Part shown: positions 6,200-14,114 of the stretch, one piece after another
How the letters are laid out: each line of letters opens with the position of its first letter
How positions within the stretch are numbered: the stretch's first letter is position 1
Source: Candidatus Zhuqueibacterota bacterium
GTDB lineage: Bacteria > BS750m-G25
Length of the DNA stretch: 18,160 nt
NCBI GenBank assembly: GCA_016783505.1
Contig: JADHWK010000045.1
Span: 1-18,160, forward strand
Direction: 5' to 3'
Position numbers and translations under genes: made by a program
Notes under the pieces: model-generated
Seen by the model: only the letters and a program-made list of their open reading frames with translations
Databases searched by the model: none
Told to the model about the DNA's origin: nothing

Positions 6200-7011
6200 A
6201 TCGGCAGAGGGGCATCCTCTATTTAATGATCTTTATGGGTATGCTCTGGATTGGAGGGGTCGTTTGTTCTAAGTTTGCACCACATAATCCCTTGGAGATT
6301 CTTCTGTCGGAAAGGCTGACTCCGCCTAATAAAACCTATCTCTGCGGGACGGATGAACTTGGTCGTGATATCTTCAGCAGAATTCTGGTCGGCTTTTCAA
6401 ATACCATGAATGTCTCCATTATGACCCTATTCTCTTCCTTTTTCATAGGGGTATTAATCGGGCCACTTGCCGGTTTTTTTTACAACACGGTCATTGACAG
6501 GCTTTTCAACTGGGTCGCAGCCATGCTCTTTTCCTTACCTTTCTTACTAATCATTACGGCGTTGATGAGTTTGCTGGAAAAGAACCTATTTAACGCGTAT
6601 GCAGTGATGACCGCCATTATTTGGGTCAGCCCTGCGCGAATCGTAAGAGCAGGCGTGATTAAAGCAAAATCCGCTACCTTTGTTGTGGCAGAGCGAGCCA
6701 TGGGGAAATCTGAATCCACGATTCTCTTTCGGTCTCTCATACCGATGAGCATCCGACCGGCCTTTATTTTCTCATTCAAGTATTTTCCGGAAATTATAGG
6801 CATGGAGGCGGGACTTTCATTTCTGGGATTGGGTGTTCAGCCGCCCCACCCAGGCCTGGGCAAAATGATTTTTGACAGTCTAAATTATCTTTATTCAGGC
6901 TGGTGGTATGCATTCTTCCCCGCCTTTTTTCTCTTTGTGATAGTCTTTTTGAGCAATATGGTTTACCGCTGGGTTTCTGGAAGAGCAGCGTACACACGCC
7001 AGGAGGTCTAA
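6196..7011 (+). CDS. peptide ABC transporter permease, DppC/OppC family
   Basis: A 271-residue membrane protein, partner of the preceding permease. It has one N-terminal TM helix, the family hallmark CGTDELGRDIFSRILVG, further helices, an EAA-type loop (ERAMGKSESTILFRSLIPMS) and the characteristic EAGLSFLGLGVQPPHPGLGK before the last helices. Length is slightly short but within range. The start overlaps the DppB-like stop by 4 bases. Its stop at 7009-7011 is 4 bases before the kinase-like gene, whose GGAGG ribosome site lies inside this gene's end, tying the transporter and the signalling genes into one transcript. Confidence 0.93.
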   Translation: MNRQRGILYLMIFMGMLWIGGVVCSKFAPHNPLEILLSERLTPPNKTYLCGTDELGRDIFSRILVGFSNTMNVSIMTLFSSFFIGVLIGPLAGFFYNTVIDRLFNWVAAMLFSLPFLLIITALMSLLEKNLFNAYAVMTAIIWVSPARIVRAGVIKAKSATFVVAERAMGKSESTILFRSLIPMSIRPAFIFSFKYFPEIIGMEAGLSFLGLGVQPPHPGLGKMIFDSLNYLYSGWWYAFFPAFFLFVIVFLSNMVYRWVSGRAAYTRQEV

Positions 7012-7015
7012 TCCA

Positions 7016-9610
7016 ATGGCAGAATTCTATAATAAATTTTATCGAGAGGAATTCTATGTATTAAGCGACCGTTTACCGAATAAGTTGGCCAAAGACCAAT
7101 CACTTTTCCTAAACACCTTCGATTATCGCAATCGATGTGTAAACTTCAATGCTATTTCACCGGATAAGAGACGGTTCGAAGATGGGATATTTAATGATGG
7201 ATTCATGGAGTTCTGCAAAAAATGGAGCCATTTTGATCACTTTAAGAAGCAGATTAGAGAATTCTATAGAAAAAAAGGTGATAGCTATATCAGTATACTC
7301 GATGAATTCACATCGAAAGGACAAGCAAACGAGAGTGAAAAAATTAATTTACACTATCACTTAGTTGAACTTTATCACTCCTTTCCAAGTAATCCCGAAA
7401 TGTACCTCGATGGAATACTGAGAAAACTGTCAACTCAATTAGCCAAGAGAAATATTAGATTTAGGTATGCAACCATAGATCTTGTTGAAAAAGAAAAATG
7501 TGACTTCAAAGATTTTCCATGGGTTAAAATGACGTTTTTTGATCCGAATGAACCCAGCGGGGTCATTAAAATAAAAATTGATTCCGAGCGTGAATCCGAG
7601 CCTGGAATAGAAGAGATACTGGCAAGCCAGGAGACTCTCGATATCTTAGAAAATTGCCCACCCCCGAAAGAAACCGAACCGATGAATTCGCGACCCACTA
7701 CCAATACTGATGAACGGTTTAAGCCTCATATCTTGCATAACTACCTTTATCCTCTCTTTTCTAAGAAAAAGAAAGACTTCATTGGAGGTGATTGGTATAT
7801 TGACGAACCTCCTAAATCGTTTTTGGTAATGCCTATCTATTCAGCCGATTTTCATGATGGTGATTTTGGCACGATTATTGGCTACTTCTTTTTGCCTTTC
7901 ACATCCAAACAAGATAGAGGAAAATTCTTGAAGAATCACAAAAATGAATTAGATAAGTTATGGCAAACATGGACAACCTTGACACTGCAAACCTTGCTCG
8001 AAGGGAAAAAGCACTTAATCTCAGACCACGATCTCCGGCACGATGATAGTCTTAAAGATTTTCTGGATAGCATAGCTTTTGTGCAGGACTGGGAAAGAGT
8101 GTTGGTTTTCGGCAAGGAAGAAGCGACCGAGCCAGAATACTGCTTTAAAAGATTTAAGGGAGGGAAGGATGGCAAATGGTTGTCCTACGAAGAAGTTTGG
8201 GATATTTGTAGAAATGGCAAAAAGGGAAAGTGTAATGGATGCATTAAAGGGTTTGGCAACAAATCGGTGAAAGACCTTTTTATGTCAAGTGGAAGAGACC
8301 CCTCACCTAAAAAAATCTATAAGGACTCAACAAATGATAAGTGGTTTTTCTTCCTGTATATGGACCATATTCTTGATCCAAGAGTTTTGCCATCTATCGA
8401 AGAGGCAGATAAGGCAAGATATTCAAATCACATCATTTGTTTTGAGTTTCCAGAATATACCTTCTTCCCCACGGAAATCTGGGAAAATGAGGAAGAGGCA
8501 GTGGAAGAGCTTGGCGATCACTATGTCAAAAAACTCCTTCCGAGTTTTGATAAAGTGATCTTGAAAAGAAGGGTTTTGAAACACAGTATAAAATCCGCAG
8601 TAGCTGCCATTATGAGCCGAAACATGTCTCATAATATTGGGAGCCACATACTTGCCAGGATCAAACTCGAAGAAATTTCTTGGAAGGTTAAGGATGCTCT
8701 GAAGAGAGTCAACGATGATAGGATAACGGATATATGCAACTTGCTCTTTGAGGAATTCCACCAGTATATCCAGAAAAAGAGCGACTTTCTTGCCGAGATC
8801 TCAACAGAACCATATATCTCACCCCGTTCGGCCTTCTTTTATAAGGACGTAATCCTGCCCCTAACAGAGAAGATCCTCCTATTGGACTATATTGCCAGAA
8901 ACGATGGGATAAGGTACGAGCAATTGTCTATAAGGTTTTTTTCAAAGTCCAGGTCAAGAGGCTGCTGTTGTGAATTAGCGCCTGTAAAATACGAAGGAAA
9001 AGAGTGTTCCGAGAATGATAATAAGCCGAAGAAAGTGCCTTTTCATAAGGTATGCCTAGATTGCGCTGCTGAAGAAGGTTACGCAGTTGATGATGTGCGA
9101 TATTATGTAAATGGTGTTAAGAATTCCAATTATGATGTAATGCTTGATCTACCTGGGAGCGTGGGTGAGTTTGCAATTTATAATATCCTTGAGGCTATCA
9201 TCCGAAATTCTGCAAAGCATAATAGCTCAAAGATAGATAATGGTACTAAGCTTGAGATATCAATCAAGGTGGAAGAAGATGAGGACCCCGCCCTTTACAT
9301 CTGCACCGTCTGGGACAATCTCAGCGATGAAGACCTAATAAATAAGATGAATGGGTATATTGAAGAGACAATTGTGGATCAGAAGACTGGAAAGCTAAGG
9401 CCCCAGAACTGGGGTATTGCCGAGATGAAGATCTGTGCCGTACTCTTGCAGGACAGATCCTTCGAGGAGATGGAGAGTGATCCAAGGCGATTTCTTGAGG
9501 CTGTGCAAGTTAGCGGTAACAGGCTTGGATACCGTTTCAAGATCCTGCGGGCAAGGCGGAGCTTGCTCTTGTTAGAAAATACATGGGATAAGCTCTGTAA
9601 TGGAGGTTAA
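7016..9610 (+). CDS. soluble histidine-kinase-like GHKL ATPase with cysteine clusters
   Basis: An 864-residue protein without TM helices or signal peptide. The first 520 residues match no sensor domain I know and include a C398-x7-C406-x2-C409 group. A helical segment carries MSRNMSHNIGSHIL (533-546), where H539 or H544 could be the phospho-accepting histidine. The ATPase domain follows: N-box EAIIRNSAKHN (726-736), D767 in WDN, and NWGIAEMK (798-805) as a G-box-like loop. Between them are CCC (650-652), C664 and CLDC (680-683), perhaps a metal site. GGAGG sits 9 bases before the ATG. This should be the input kinase for the receivers encoded downstream. The G-boxes are imperfect, so ATP binding without autophosphorylation remains possible. 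Confidence 0.8.
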   Translation: MAEFYNKFYREEFYVLSDRLPNKLAKDQSLFLNTFDYRNRCVNFNAISPDKRRFEDGIFNDGFMEFCKKWSHFDHFKKQIREFYRKKGDSYISILDEFTSKGQANESEKINLHYHLVELYHSFPSNPEMYLDGILRKLSTQLAKRNIRFRYATIDLVEKEKCDFKDFPWVKMTFFDPNEPSGVIKIKIDSERESEPGIEEILASQETLDILENCPPPKETEPMNSRPTTNTDERFKPHILHNYLYPLFSKKKKDFIGGDWYIDEPPKSFLVMPIYSADFHDGDFGTIIGYFFLPFTSKQDRGKFLKNHKNELDKLWQTWTTLTLQTLLEGKKHLISDHDLRHDDSLKDFLDSIAFVQDWERVLVFGKEEATEPEYCFKRFKGGKDGKWLSYEEVWDICRNGKKGKCNGCIKGFGNKSVKDLFMSSGRDPSPKKIYKDSTNDKWFFFLYMDHILDPRVLPSIEEADKARYSNHIICFEFPEYTFFPTEIWENEEEAVEELGDHYVKKLLPSFDKVILKRRVLKHSIKSAVAAIMSRNMSHNIGSHILARIKLEEISWKVKDALKRVNDDRITDICNLLFEEFHQYIQKKSDFLAEISTEPYISPRSAFFYKDVILPLTEKILLLDYIARNDGIRYEQLSIRFFSKSRSRGCCCELAPVKYEGKECSENDNKPKKVPFHKVCLDCAAEEGYAVDDVRYYVNGVKNSNYDVMLDLPGSVGEFAIYNILEAIIRNSAKHNSSKIDNGTKLEISIKVEEDEDPALYICTVWDNLSDEDLINKMNGYIEETIVDQKTGKLRPQNWGIAEMKICAVLLQDRSFEEMESDPRRFLEAVQVSGNRLGYRFKILRARRSLLLLENTWDKLCNGG

Positions 9611-9611
9611 G

Positions 9612-10847
9612 ATGAACGGGGTTGAATGGGAAAGGCTTGGATGTTTTCATAAGGAGGATATTGGTGGAGCCGTTGTATCTTTTGGAGGGTATATCCCTTT
9701 TGAACTTGTTATATTTGATACGACCTCTCTTGATCATAGTGCGGTTGAAAAGTTTGCCATTGAAGTGAAAGAAAACCTCCCCTACATGGGGAACAGAATA
9801 CTGATCCTTATAAGGAATAGCGAAATTCCTGCCTCTCTGAATGGTCTGGAAAGGACCTGTGCCATCTGTTGTAAGGACGATGTCTGCAAATCCCTTAATT
9901 CTAAACCACCGGAGCTATGGCCTGGGATACTCCACTACATGTGGTTAAAGGGGATCTCAGGAAGGTCGGACTGGAAAGTCCATATCAACCTGGATGTATG
10001 GGAAAAGGATCGTTTGACTGACCAATGGAAAAACATAGAAAGCAACATCTCCAAATTCCTACCTGGAATTTCTTTGACTGCCCTTCATAAGAAAAGGGAG
10101 CATGACAAATCAAATGAATCAAATGGAAATAACCCAGACCTCCAAGATCACAGTATCGTATTCGATAGGCACGCTGTATTTTGGTATTCCATGGAATCCT
10201 CCCTTAAGGATTTATCTTTCAAGGGGCACTACGAGGAATGGGGCATAAATTCTCCTTTATATCTTAGCCTATTTAACCCGCCGGAATCTGTGGTTGCTCA
10301 AATAGACCTTGTTGTAGGTCTCCTTGAGACCTCCTTTTTCAAGATCCTGGTGGTGGATGAACGGATTGGAGAAAAGGCCCTTGACTCTACGTCAGCGAAT
10401 ATGGAAAGGTTCAAAATGCTTGCCAATATGGGAGTTTTTATTGTAACCCATGTTGGCGATACCCCCGTTGGCAAAGATATTTCCGAACAGGCATTCAGTC
10501 TCACAATACATAATAATACATTGTCTCTTATGCGGAACGGAAAAGAGTACAAACAGTTCCATTTTCTGGTTATTCACCAAGGAGTCATAGAAAACGAAGA
10601 GGTAAGGGCATTTCTTGAGAAAGGCTTGGGTTTGGATAAGAATTGCTCTCCTGAAGATCTTGTAAGAAAAATATCTCATTATGTTCCGTTTGTGGTAATT
10701 GACTCCGGGAGGGGTATACCGGCAAATATGCCCCAGAATGCCAAATTCCTCACCTTTTCTGCCCTGCAGGATATGATTCTCAGGAAAAACCCCGCCAAAT
10801 ATCAATTAATCCAAATACTTTTAAGACTTACCAGGAGGAAACGATGA
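9612..10847 (+). CDS. unrecognised alpha/beta protein, possibly with degenerate receiver-like domains (411 aa)
   Basis: ATG 9612 is chosen because GGAGG (9602-9606) precedes it by 5 bases; ATG 9600 overlaps that site. The 411-residue product is soluble. Three strand-like blocks stand out: FKILVVDERIG (about 243-253), FHFLVIHQGVI (316-326) and FVVIDSGRGIP (360-370), followed by AKFLTFSALQDMIL and a basic tail LLRLTRRKR. The first and last resemble the first strand and acidic turn of CheY-like folds without the full catalytic set. A C-A-I-C-C group lies in the N-terminal third. It is placed directly after the kinase and before other receiver-like proteins, with overlap at both ends, so a partner or effector of the kinase is likely. 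Function not recognised. Confidence 0.7.
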   Translation: MNGVEWERLGCFHKEDIGGAVVSFGGYIPFELVIFDTTSLDHSAVEKFAIEVKENLPYMGNRILILIRNSEIPASLNGLERTCAICCKDDVCKSLNSKPPELWPGILHYMWLKGISGRSDWKVHINLDVWEKDRLTDQWKNIESNISKFLPGISLTALHKKREHDKSNESNGNNPDLQDHSIVFDRHAVFWYSMESSLKDLSFKGHYEEWGINSPLYLSLFNPPESVVAQIDLVVGLLETSFFKILVVDERIGEKALDSTSANMERFKMLANMGVFIVTHVGDTPVGKDISEQAFSLTIHNNTLSLMRNGKEYKQFHFLVIHQGVIENEEVRAFLEKGLGLDKNCSPEDLVRKISHYVPFVVIDSGRGIPANMPQNAKFLTFSALQDMILRKNPAKYQLIQILLRLTRRKR

Positions 10848-11602
10848 AGATAATATTCTTTTTTACCCACAAAAGATCTGAAATAAGAAACATGGGTGAC
10901 CGGGATCCCCCTGGATTTAATGTTGATGATACCTCGTGTCCCATCCAATTGAAATCTAATGGAAGACAAATAGTTTATTATTTCAAAGTTGAATCTAATG
11001 TAGTGAACTGGAAAGAGAAAGTAACGGAGATAATAAATCATTATAATCTCGATTCTGCCGAATCCATCTACTTTTTTCATTATCAAACTATGAAACCTGA
11101 AACGATTAGGGGCAACCTCAGTCTTCATGGTAAAGTCGTCGAAAAATTTACAAGCAGTGGCGACACGCGAGAGCTTTGGGATCAGATAACGGGAATAAAA
11201 TGTGTTTGTCAAGGTGGGAAAGTAAGTGAACCTCAAGTATTTGAGAAAATATTCGATGAGATATGGAACAGATACAGCGTACGCCCAAGAATTCACCGCC
11301 TCCGCTATGGAATCCTCTCTCCCCTTGTTGCTCTTGACCTGATTAAACAGGCTGAAGTAAATAGCTCGTCGGATAAGAGCACTGACTTGAGTACCCTAAA
11401 AAACGAAATCGAGACAGCTATTGATAATCTTGGTGAGTCAATCAAAGAATTTTGTGAACTTCCAATTAAATGCGATGAGTTCAAGGATCAACTTGAGAAG
11501 TTGAGGAAATATGAAAAATACTCTTCGTGGAAGGATTACCATAAGGAACTTAAAGAAGTTGCTGAAGGAATGGAAGAGCAGATTGCAGCGATTGAATCTT
11601 GA
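10844..11602 (+). CDS. unrecognised protein with C-terminal coiled coil (252 aa)
   Basis: The ATG overlaps the preceding stop (ATGA), and AGGAGG (10833-10838) lies 5 bases upstream, so the start is secure. The N-terminal 160 residues look alpha/beta (MKIIFFFTHKR, RQIVYYFKVES, SIYFFHYQTM) with a C-V-C pair in IKCVCQGG. The last 80 residues are strongly helical and charged, likely a coiled coil (LKNEIETAIDNLGESIKEF and DQLEKLRKYEKY). No membrane segment and no motif I recognise. Tight packing between two putative signalling genes suggests it belongs to the same complex. It could be a scaffold, or an effector triggered by the phosphorelay; nothing in the sequence decides. Confidence 0.7.
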   Translation: MKIIFFFTHKRSEIRNMGDRDPPGFNVDDTSCPIQLKSNGRQIVYYFKVESNVVNWKEKVTEIINHYNLDSAESIYFFHYQTMKPETIRGNLSLHGKVVEKFTSSGDTRELWDQITGIKCVCQGGKVSEPQVFEKIFDEIWNRYSVRPRIHRLRYGILSPLVALDLIKQAEVNSSSDKSTDLSTLKNEIETAIDNLGESIKEFCELPIKCDEFKDQLEKLRKYEKYSSWKDYHKELKEVAEGMEEQIAAIES

Positions 11603-12603
11603 TGAAGCCACTCAGGTTAAATGGGGGAACCGCGATTCAATCCCAGTACGATCTGCCGGATCTACGAGGCAGGCTGAGCAGGCAAGAAGGCACAGTGAAA
11701 TCTATTAGGAGACTGTATCTTGGCATTCACGCTTCAGCCGGCCGCAAAGGATACTCTAACAACCGGGAAAGCATCCTGAATGAGATGATTTCCACCCTTG
11801 CGGATGAGAGCACAAGGATGGGGTTTGCCCTTGCCTGCCCGAGGAGAGTGGCGCCGGATGGAATTTTGTGGATGGCTGATTTGATAAGAAATACGCTCCA
11901 CGCTATTTTCCCTGAAGCGGATAAGCTGGAAATCGTTGATGCTTATAAGGACACAGAAGGCCATGGCACCATGCTGGCCGGGCTTGAGGAGGTGAAGGCA
12001 AAGAGAGCCAAAGGAGGTCTGAGAAGGGCTGTGGTAGTCTATGGATTTGACAGTGACGAGCGGATCAGACAGAACAAGAGCGGCTCTATTTTGGACGCCC
12101 CGGGTGTGTTTTACTTGAGGCTGCCCGCCCTTCTCTCCGATATTAAGAAGGTTTTCGATGAGGCGGCCAATATTCAAGTTATTGAGAACAATGCCATTGA
12201 TGAAAAGAGCTTCAGTGATTATGCCATCCGGGAGATTAGTGCCTTCAAACACCGGTGCGACAATCTATGGATTTCCATGGAGATGAATGCCAACATTGCC
12301 AAGATGGACCTTGATAACTCGCCTGAAACTATGCCAAGCGAGCTTTTTGAATTCAAAACGTCCCATATTGAAAAGCTTTTAGAGGAATACCGTAAACTCG
12401 ATCCAGTAGTGAAGCGACTTGGGATTGCAGATGCTGATAAAGTGACGGGTATGATGGATAAAGTTATTGGTGTAGTAAGACAAATACAGGATAAGAAGAC
12501 CTCGCCCCCAAAGGCTTTAAATCTCGCTTTCGTATGCGTAGAAAAAGGGAGGGCTCTTTCAGCTATTCTTGAGAAGGCAAAGGAGTTGAAATATGGCAAG
12601 TAA
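11602..12603 (+). CDS. pseudo-receiver plus helical domain protein, possible phosphotransfer component (333 aa)
   Basis: Starts at ATG 11602, overlapping the previous stop by one base. Residues 147-175 contain YGFDSDE and ILDAPGVFYLRLP, which match YGFSPFE and LLVSPGVYHLHLP in the N-terminus of the protein encoded at 14115-15980: a shared domain within one operon. After it comes a helical region with EISAFKHRCDNLW; a histidine stands at a similar place in the sister protein (ESELAHHMGNFLG), which could be a phosphotransfer site. The N-terminal 140 residues (RRLYLGIHASAGRKGY, DKLEIVDAYKDTEGHG) may form a further receiver-like fold lacking the acidic pair. The C-terminus overlaps the response-regulator start by 11 bases. 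It has no output domain I recognise. Confidence 0.7.
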   Translation: MKPLRLNGGTAIQSQYDLPDLRGRLSRQEGTVKSIRRLYLGIHASAGRKGYSNNRESILNEMISTLADESTRMGFALACPRRVAPDGILWMADLIRNTLHAIFPEADKLEIVDAYKDTEGHGTMLAGLEEVKAKRAKGGLRRAVVVYGFDSDERIRQNKSGSILDAPGVFYLRLPALLSDIKKVFDEAANIQVIENNAIDEKSFSDYAIREISAFKHRCDNLWISMEMNANIAKMDLDNSPETMPSELFEFKTSHIEKLLEEYRKLDPVVKRLGIADADKVTGMMDKVIGVVRQIQDKKTSPPKALNLAFVCVEKGRALSAILEKAKELKYGK

Positions 12604-14050
12604 ACGCGTTCTTTTTATAGATGACGATTTTAGACTTTTTGAGAAGGCATTGCGTAAACAATTAGGCAAAGCTGGCTTTGAGATCAGATGCGAGGAAGAT
12701 CCTTTCAATGTCCTGAGAGTTATTTCATCTTACCATCCTGATGTCATTCTTCTGGATATCCTCTTCCCCGAAGGCTACTTGGGAAAACCTACCCTCGAAA
12801 AGATCAAGAAAAAACATCCCAACATGCCGGTAATGATGATTACCGGCACCATGGATAAGTCCGAGTACAAATCAGAGCACTATTTGCTGGCCGACTACCG
12901 CTATTCGAAGGAGGCCTTAACAGCAGGGGACTTTTCAGACCTTGCCGCACAACTGAACAGGTTGATTGAAAGGGCAGAGGCTCAGGAACAGGGAGATGAA
13001 GATAACACTGGGCTGGACAGTTTCGGGTTCATTGTCGGAAAGTCAAAGGCCATGCATGAGGTGGCTGAGATGGTGGAAAAGGTGGCTGATCAGGAACACA
13101 CAGTGCTCATTACCGGTGAATCAGGGACCGGCAAAAAGCTTGTAGCCCGTTCCGTACATGACAAGAGCAGACGTCAGAACCGGAACTTCGTGACTATCGT
13201 TTGCGCGGCCCTATCCAAGGAGCTTCTTGAAAGCGAACTCTTTGGACACGAAAAGGGAGCTTTTACAAGCGCGGTTTCAGATAAGAAAGGTAAGTTCGAG
13301 GTTGCAGGAGATGGGACCATCTTCTTGGATGAGATCGGTGATATGCCCCTTGATACCCAGGTTAAGCTGCTCCGTTTCGTGGAGGAAAGAGAATTCGAAA
13401 GGGTGGGCGGAAATGAGGTCCTGAGGTCCAACGCCCGAATCATTGCCGCCACAAACCAGGACCTTCACGACCTTGTCGCAAAGCGAGACTTCCGAGAAGA
13501 CCTCTTTTTTCGATTGAATGTGCTTTCCATCCATATGCCCCCGCTCAGAGAACGTAAGGAAGACATTCCCGTCTTTTTTGAACATTTTATTAATAAAGCA
13601 AATGAGGATTCTAGGAAGAAAGTGTTGCCAATCCTTAGAGAGGATGTAAGGTTGATGCTGCTTTCCTATACCTGGCCGGGTAATATTCGTTTGTTTGAAA
13701 ACCTTATCAATCGTGCTGTTGCCATTGCAGATGAGAACATCCTTCAAGTGAATAATTTCCCCGACCTATCCAAAAAAATGGCTCAAGAGAATGGCGTGCC
13801 ATCTGATGTACCCTATATCGTTGATCGGATTTTAAAGGGTGAATTGACCTGGTCCGATATAAGTAAAGAGTTTGGCGCCAAAGGAATGATACGAAAAGAG
13901 GTACTATCACGAACAATAGATCGCTGGGTAAATGAGAATCAACGTCGGCCTTCTTCCGAAGATTTGGGCACATTATTATCGACTACCCCCGGGAATATGC
14001 GACGCATCCTGTCCGAATGTGGAATTAAGCTGACAGAAATGACGAAGTAG
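12593..14050 (+). CDS. sigma-54-dependent response regulator (NtrC family, receiver-AAA-HTH)
   Basis: A 485-residue activator. The receiver (1-115) has the acidic cluster D10-D11-D12, phospho-acceptor D55 in ILLDILFPEG, T84 and K106, so it should be phosphorylatable. The AAA+ domain has Walker A GESGTGKK (175-182), the sigma-54 contact loop GAFTSA (222-227; normally GAFTGA), Walker B GTIFLDEIGDM (D246, E247), R301/R307 of FREDLFFRLN and WPGNIRLFENL. The C-terminus lacks a plain Fis motif but ends in a helix-turn-helix-like segment (EDLGTLLSTTPGNMRRILSE). It should open promoters held by sigma-54 polymerase when phosphorylated, presumably by the kinase encoded at 7016. The sites at 595 and 17539 are obvious candidate targets. 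Confidence 0.94.
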   Translation: MASKRVLFIDDDFRLFEKALRKQLGKAGFEIRCEEDPFNVLRVISSYHPDVILLDILFPEGYLGKPTLEKIKKKHPNMPVMMITGTMDKSEYKSEHYLLADYRYSKEALTAGDFSDLAAQLNRLIERAEAQEQGDEDNTGLDSFGFIVGKSKAMHEVAEMVEKVADQEHTVLITGESGTGKKLVARSVHDKSRRQNRNFVTIVCAALSKELLESELFGHEKGAFTSAVSDKKGKFEVAGDGTIFLDEIGDMPLDTQVKLLRFVEEREFERVGGNEVLRSNARIIAATNQDLHDLVAKRDFREDLFFRLNVLSIHMPPLRERKEDIPVFFEHFINKANEDSRKKVLPILREDVRLMLLSYTWPGNIRLFENLINRAVAIADENILQVNNFPDLSKKMAQENGVPSDVPYIVDRILKGELTWSDISKEFGAKGMIRKEVLSRTIDRWVNENQRRPSSEDLGTLLSTTPGNMRRILSECGIKLTEMTK

Positions 14051-14114
14051 ACCTAAGTAGGGCGATTTTAAACTCAAATTTTTTGAACCATACTTCATAA
14101 ATAACAGGTGAAAA

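Noticed and set aside
7867-7882. TGGCACGATTATTGGC inside the kinase-like gene, close to a sigma-54 promoter
   Set aside because: The -24 half is perfect, but the invariant GC of the -12 half is GG at the required spacing, and it lies deep within coding sequence with no gene start after it.
10802-11296. 164-codon minus-strand frame
   Set aside because: It lies opposite well-supported overlapping + strand genes, has no ribosome site and its product has an unnatural composition; it is a shadow frame.
11734-12252. 172-codon minus-strand frame
   Set aside because: Opposite strand of the pseudo-receiver gene, no ribosome site, no recognisable motif.
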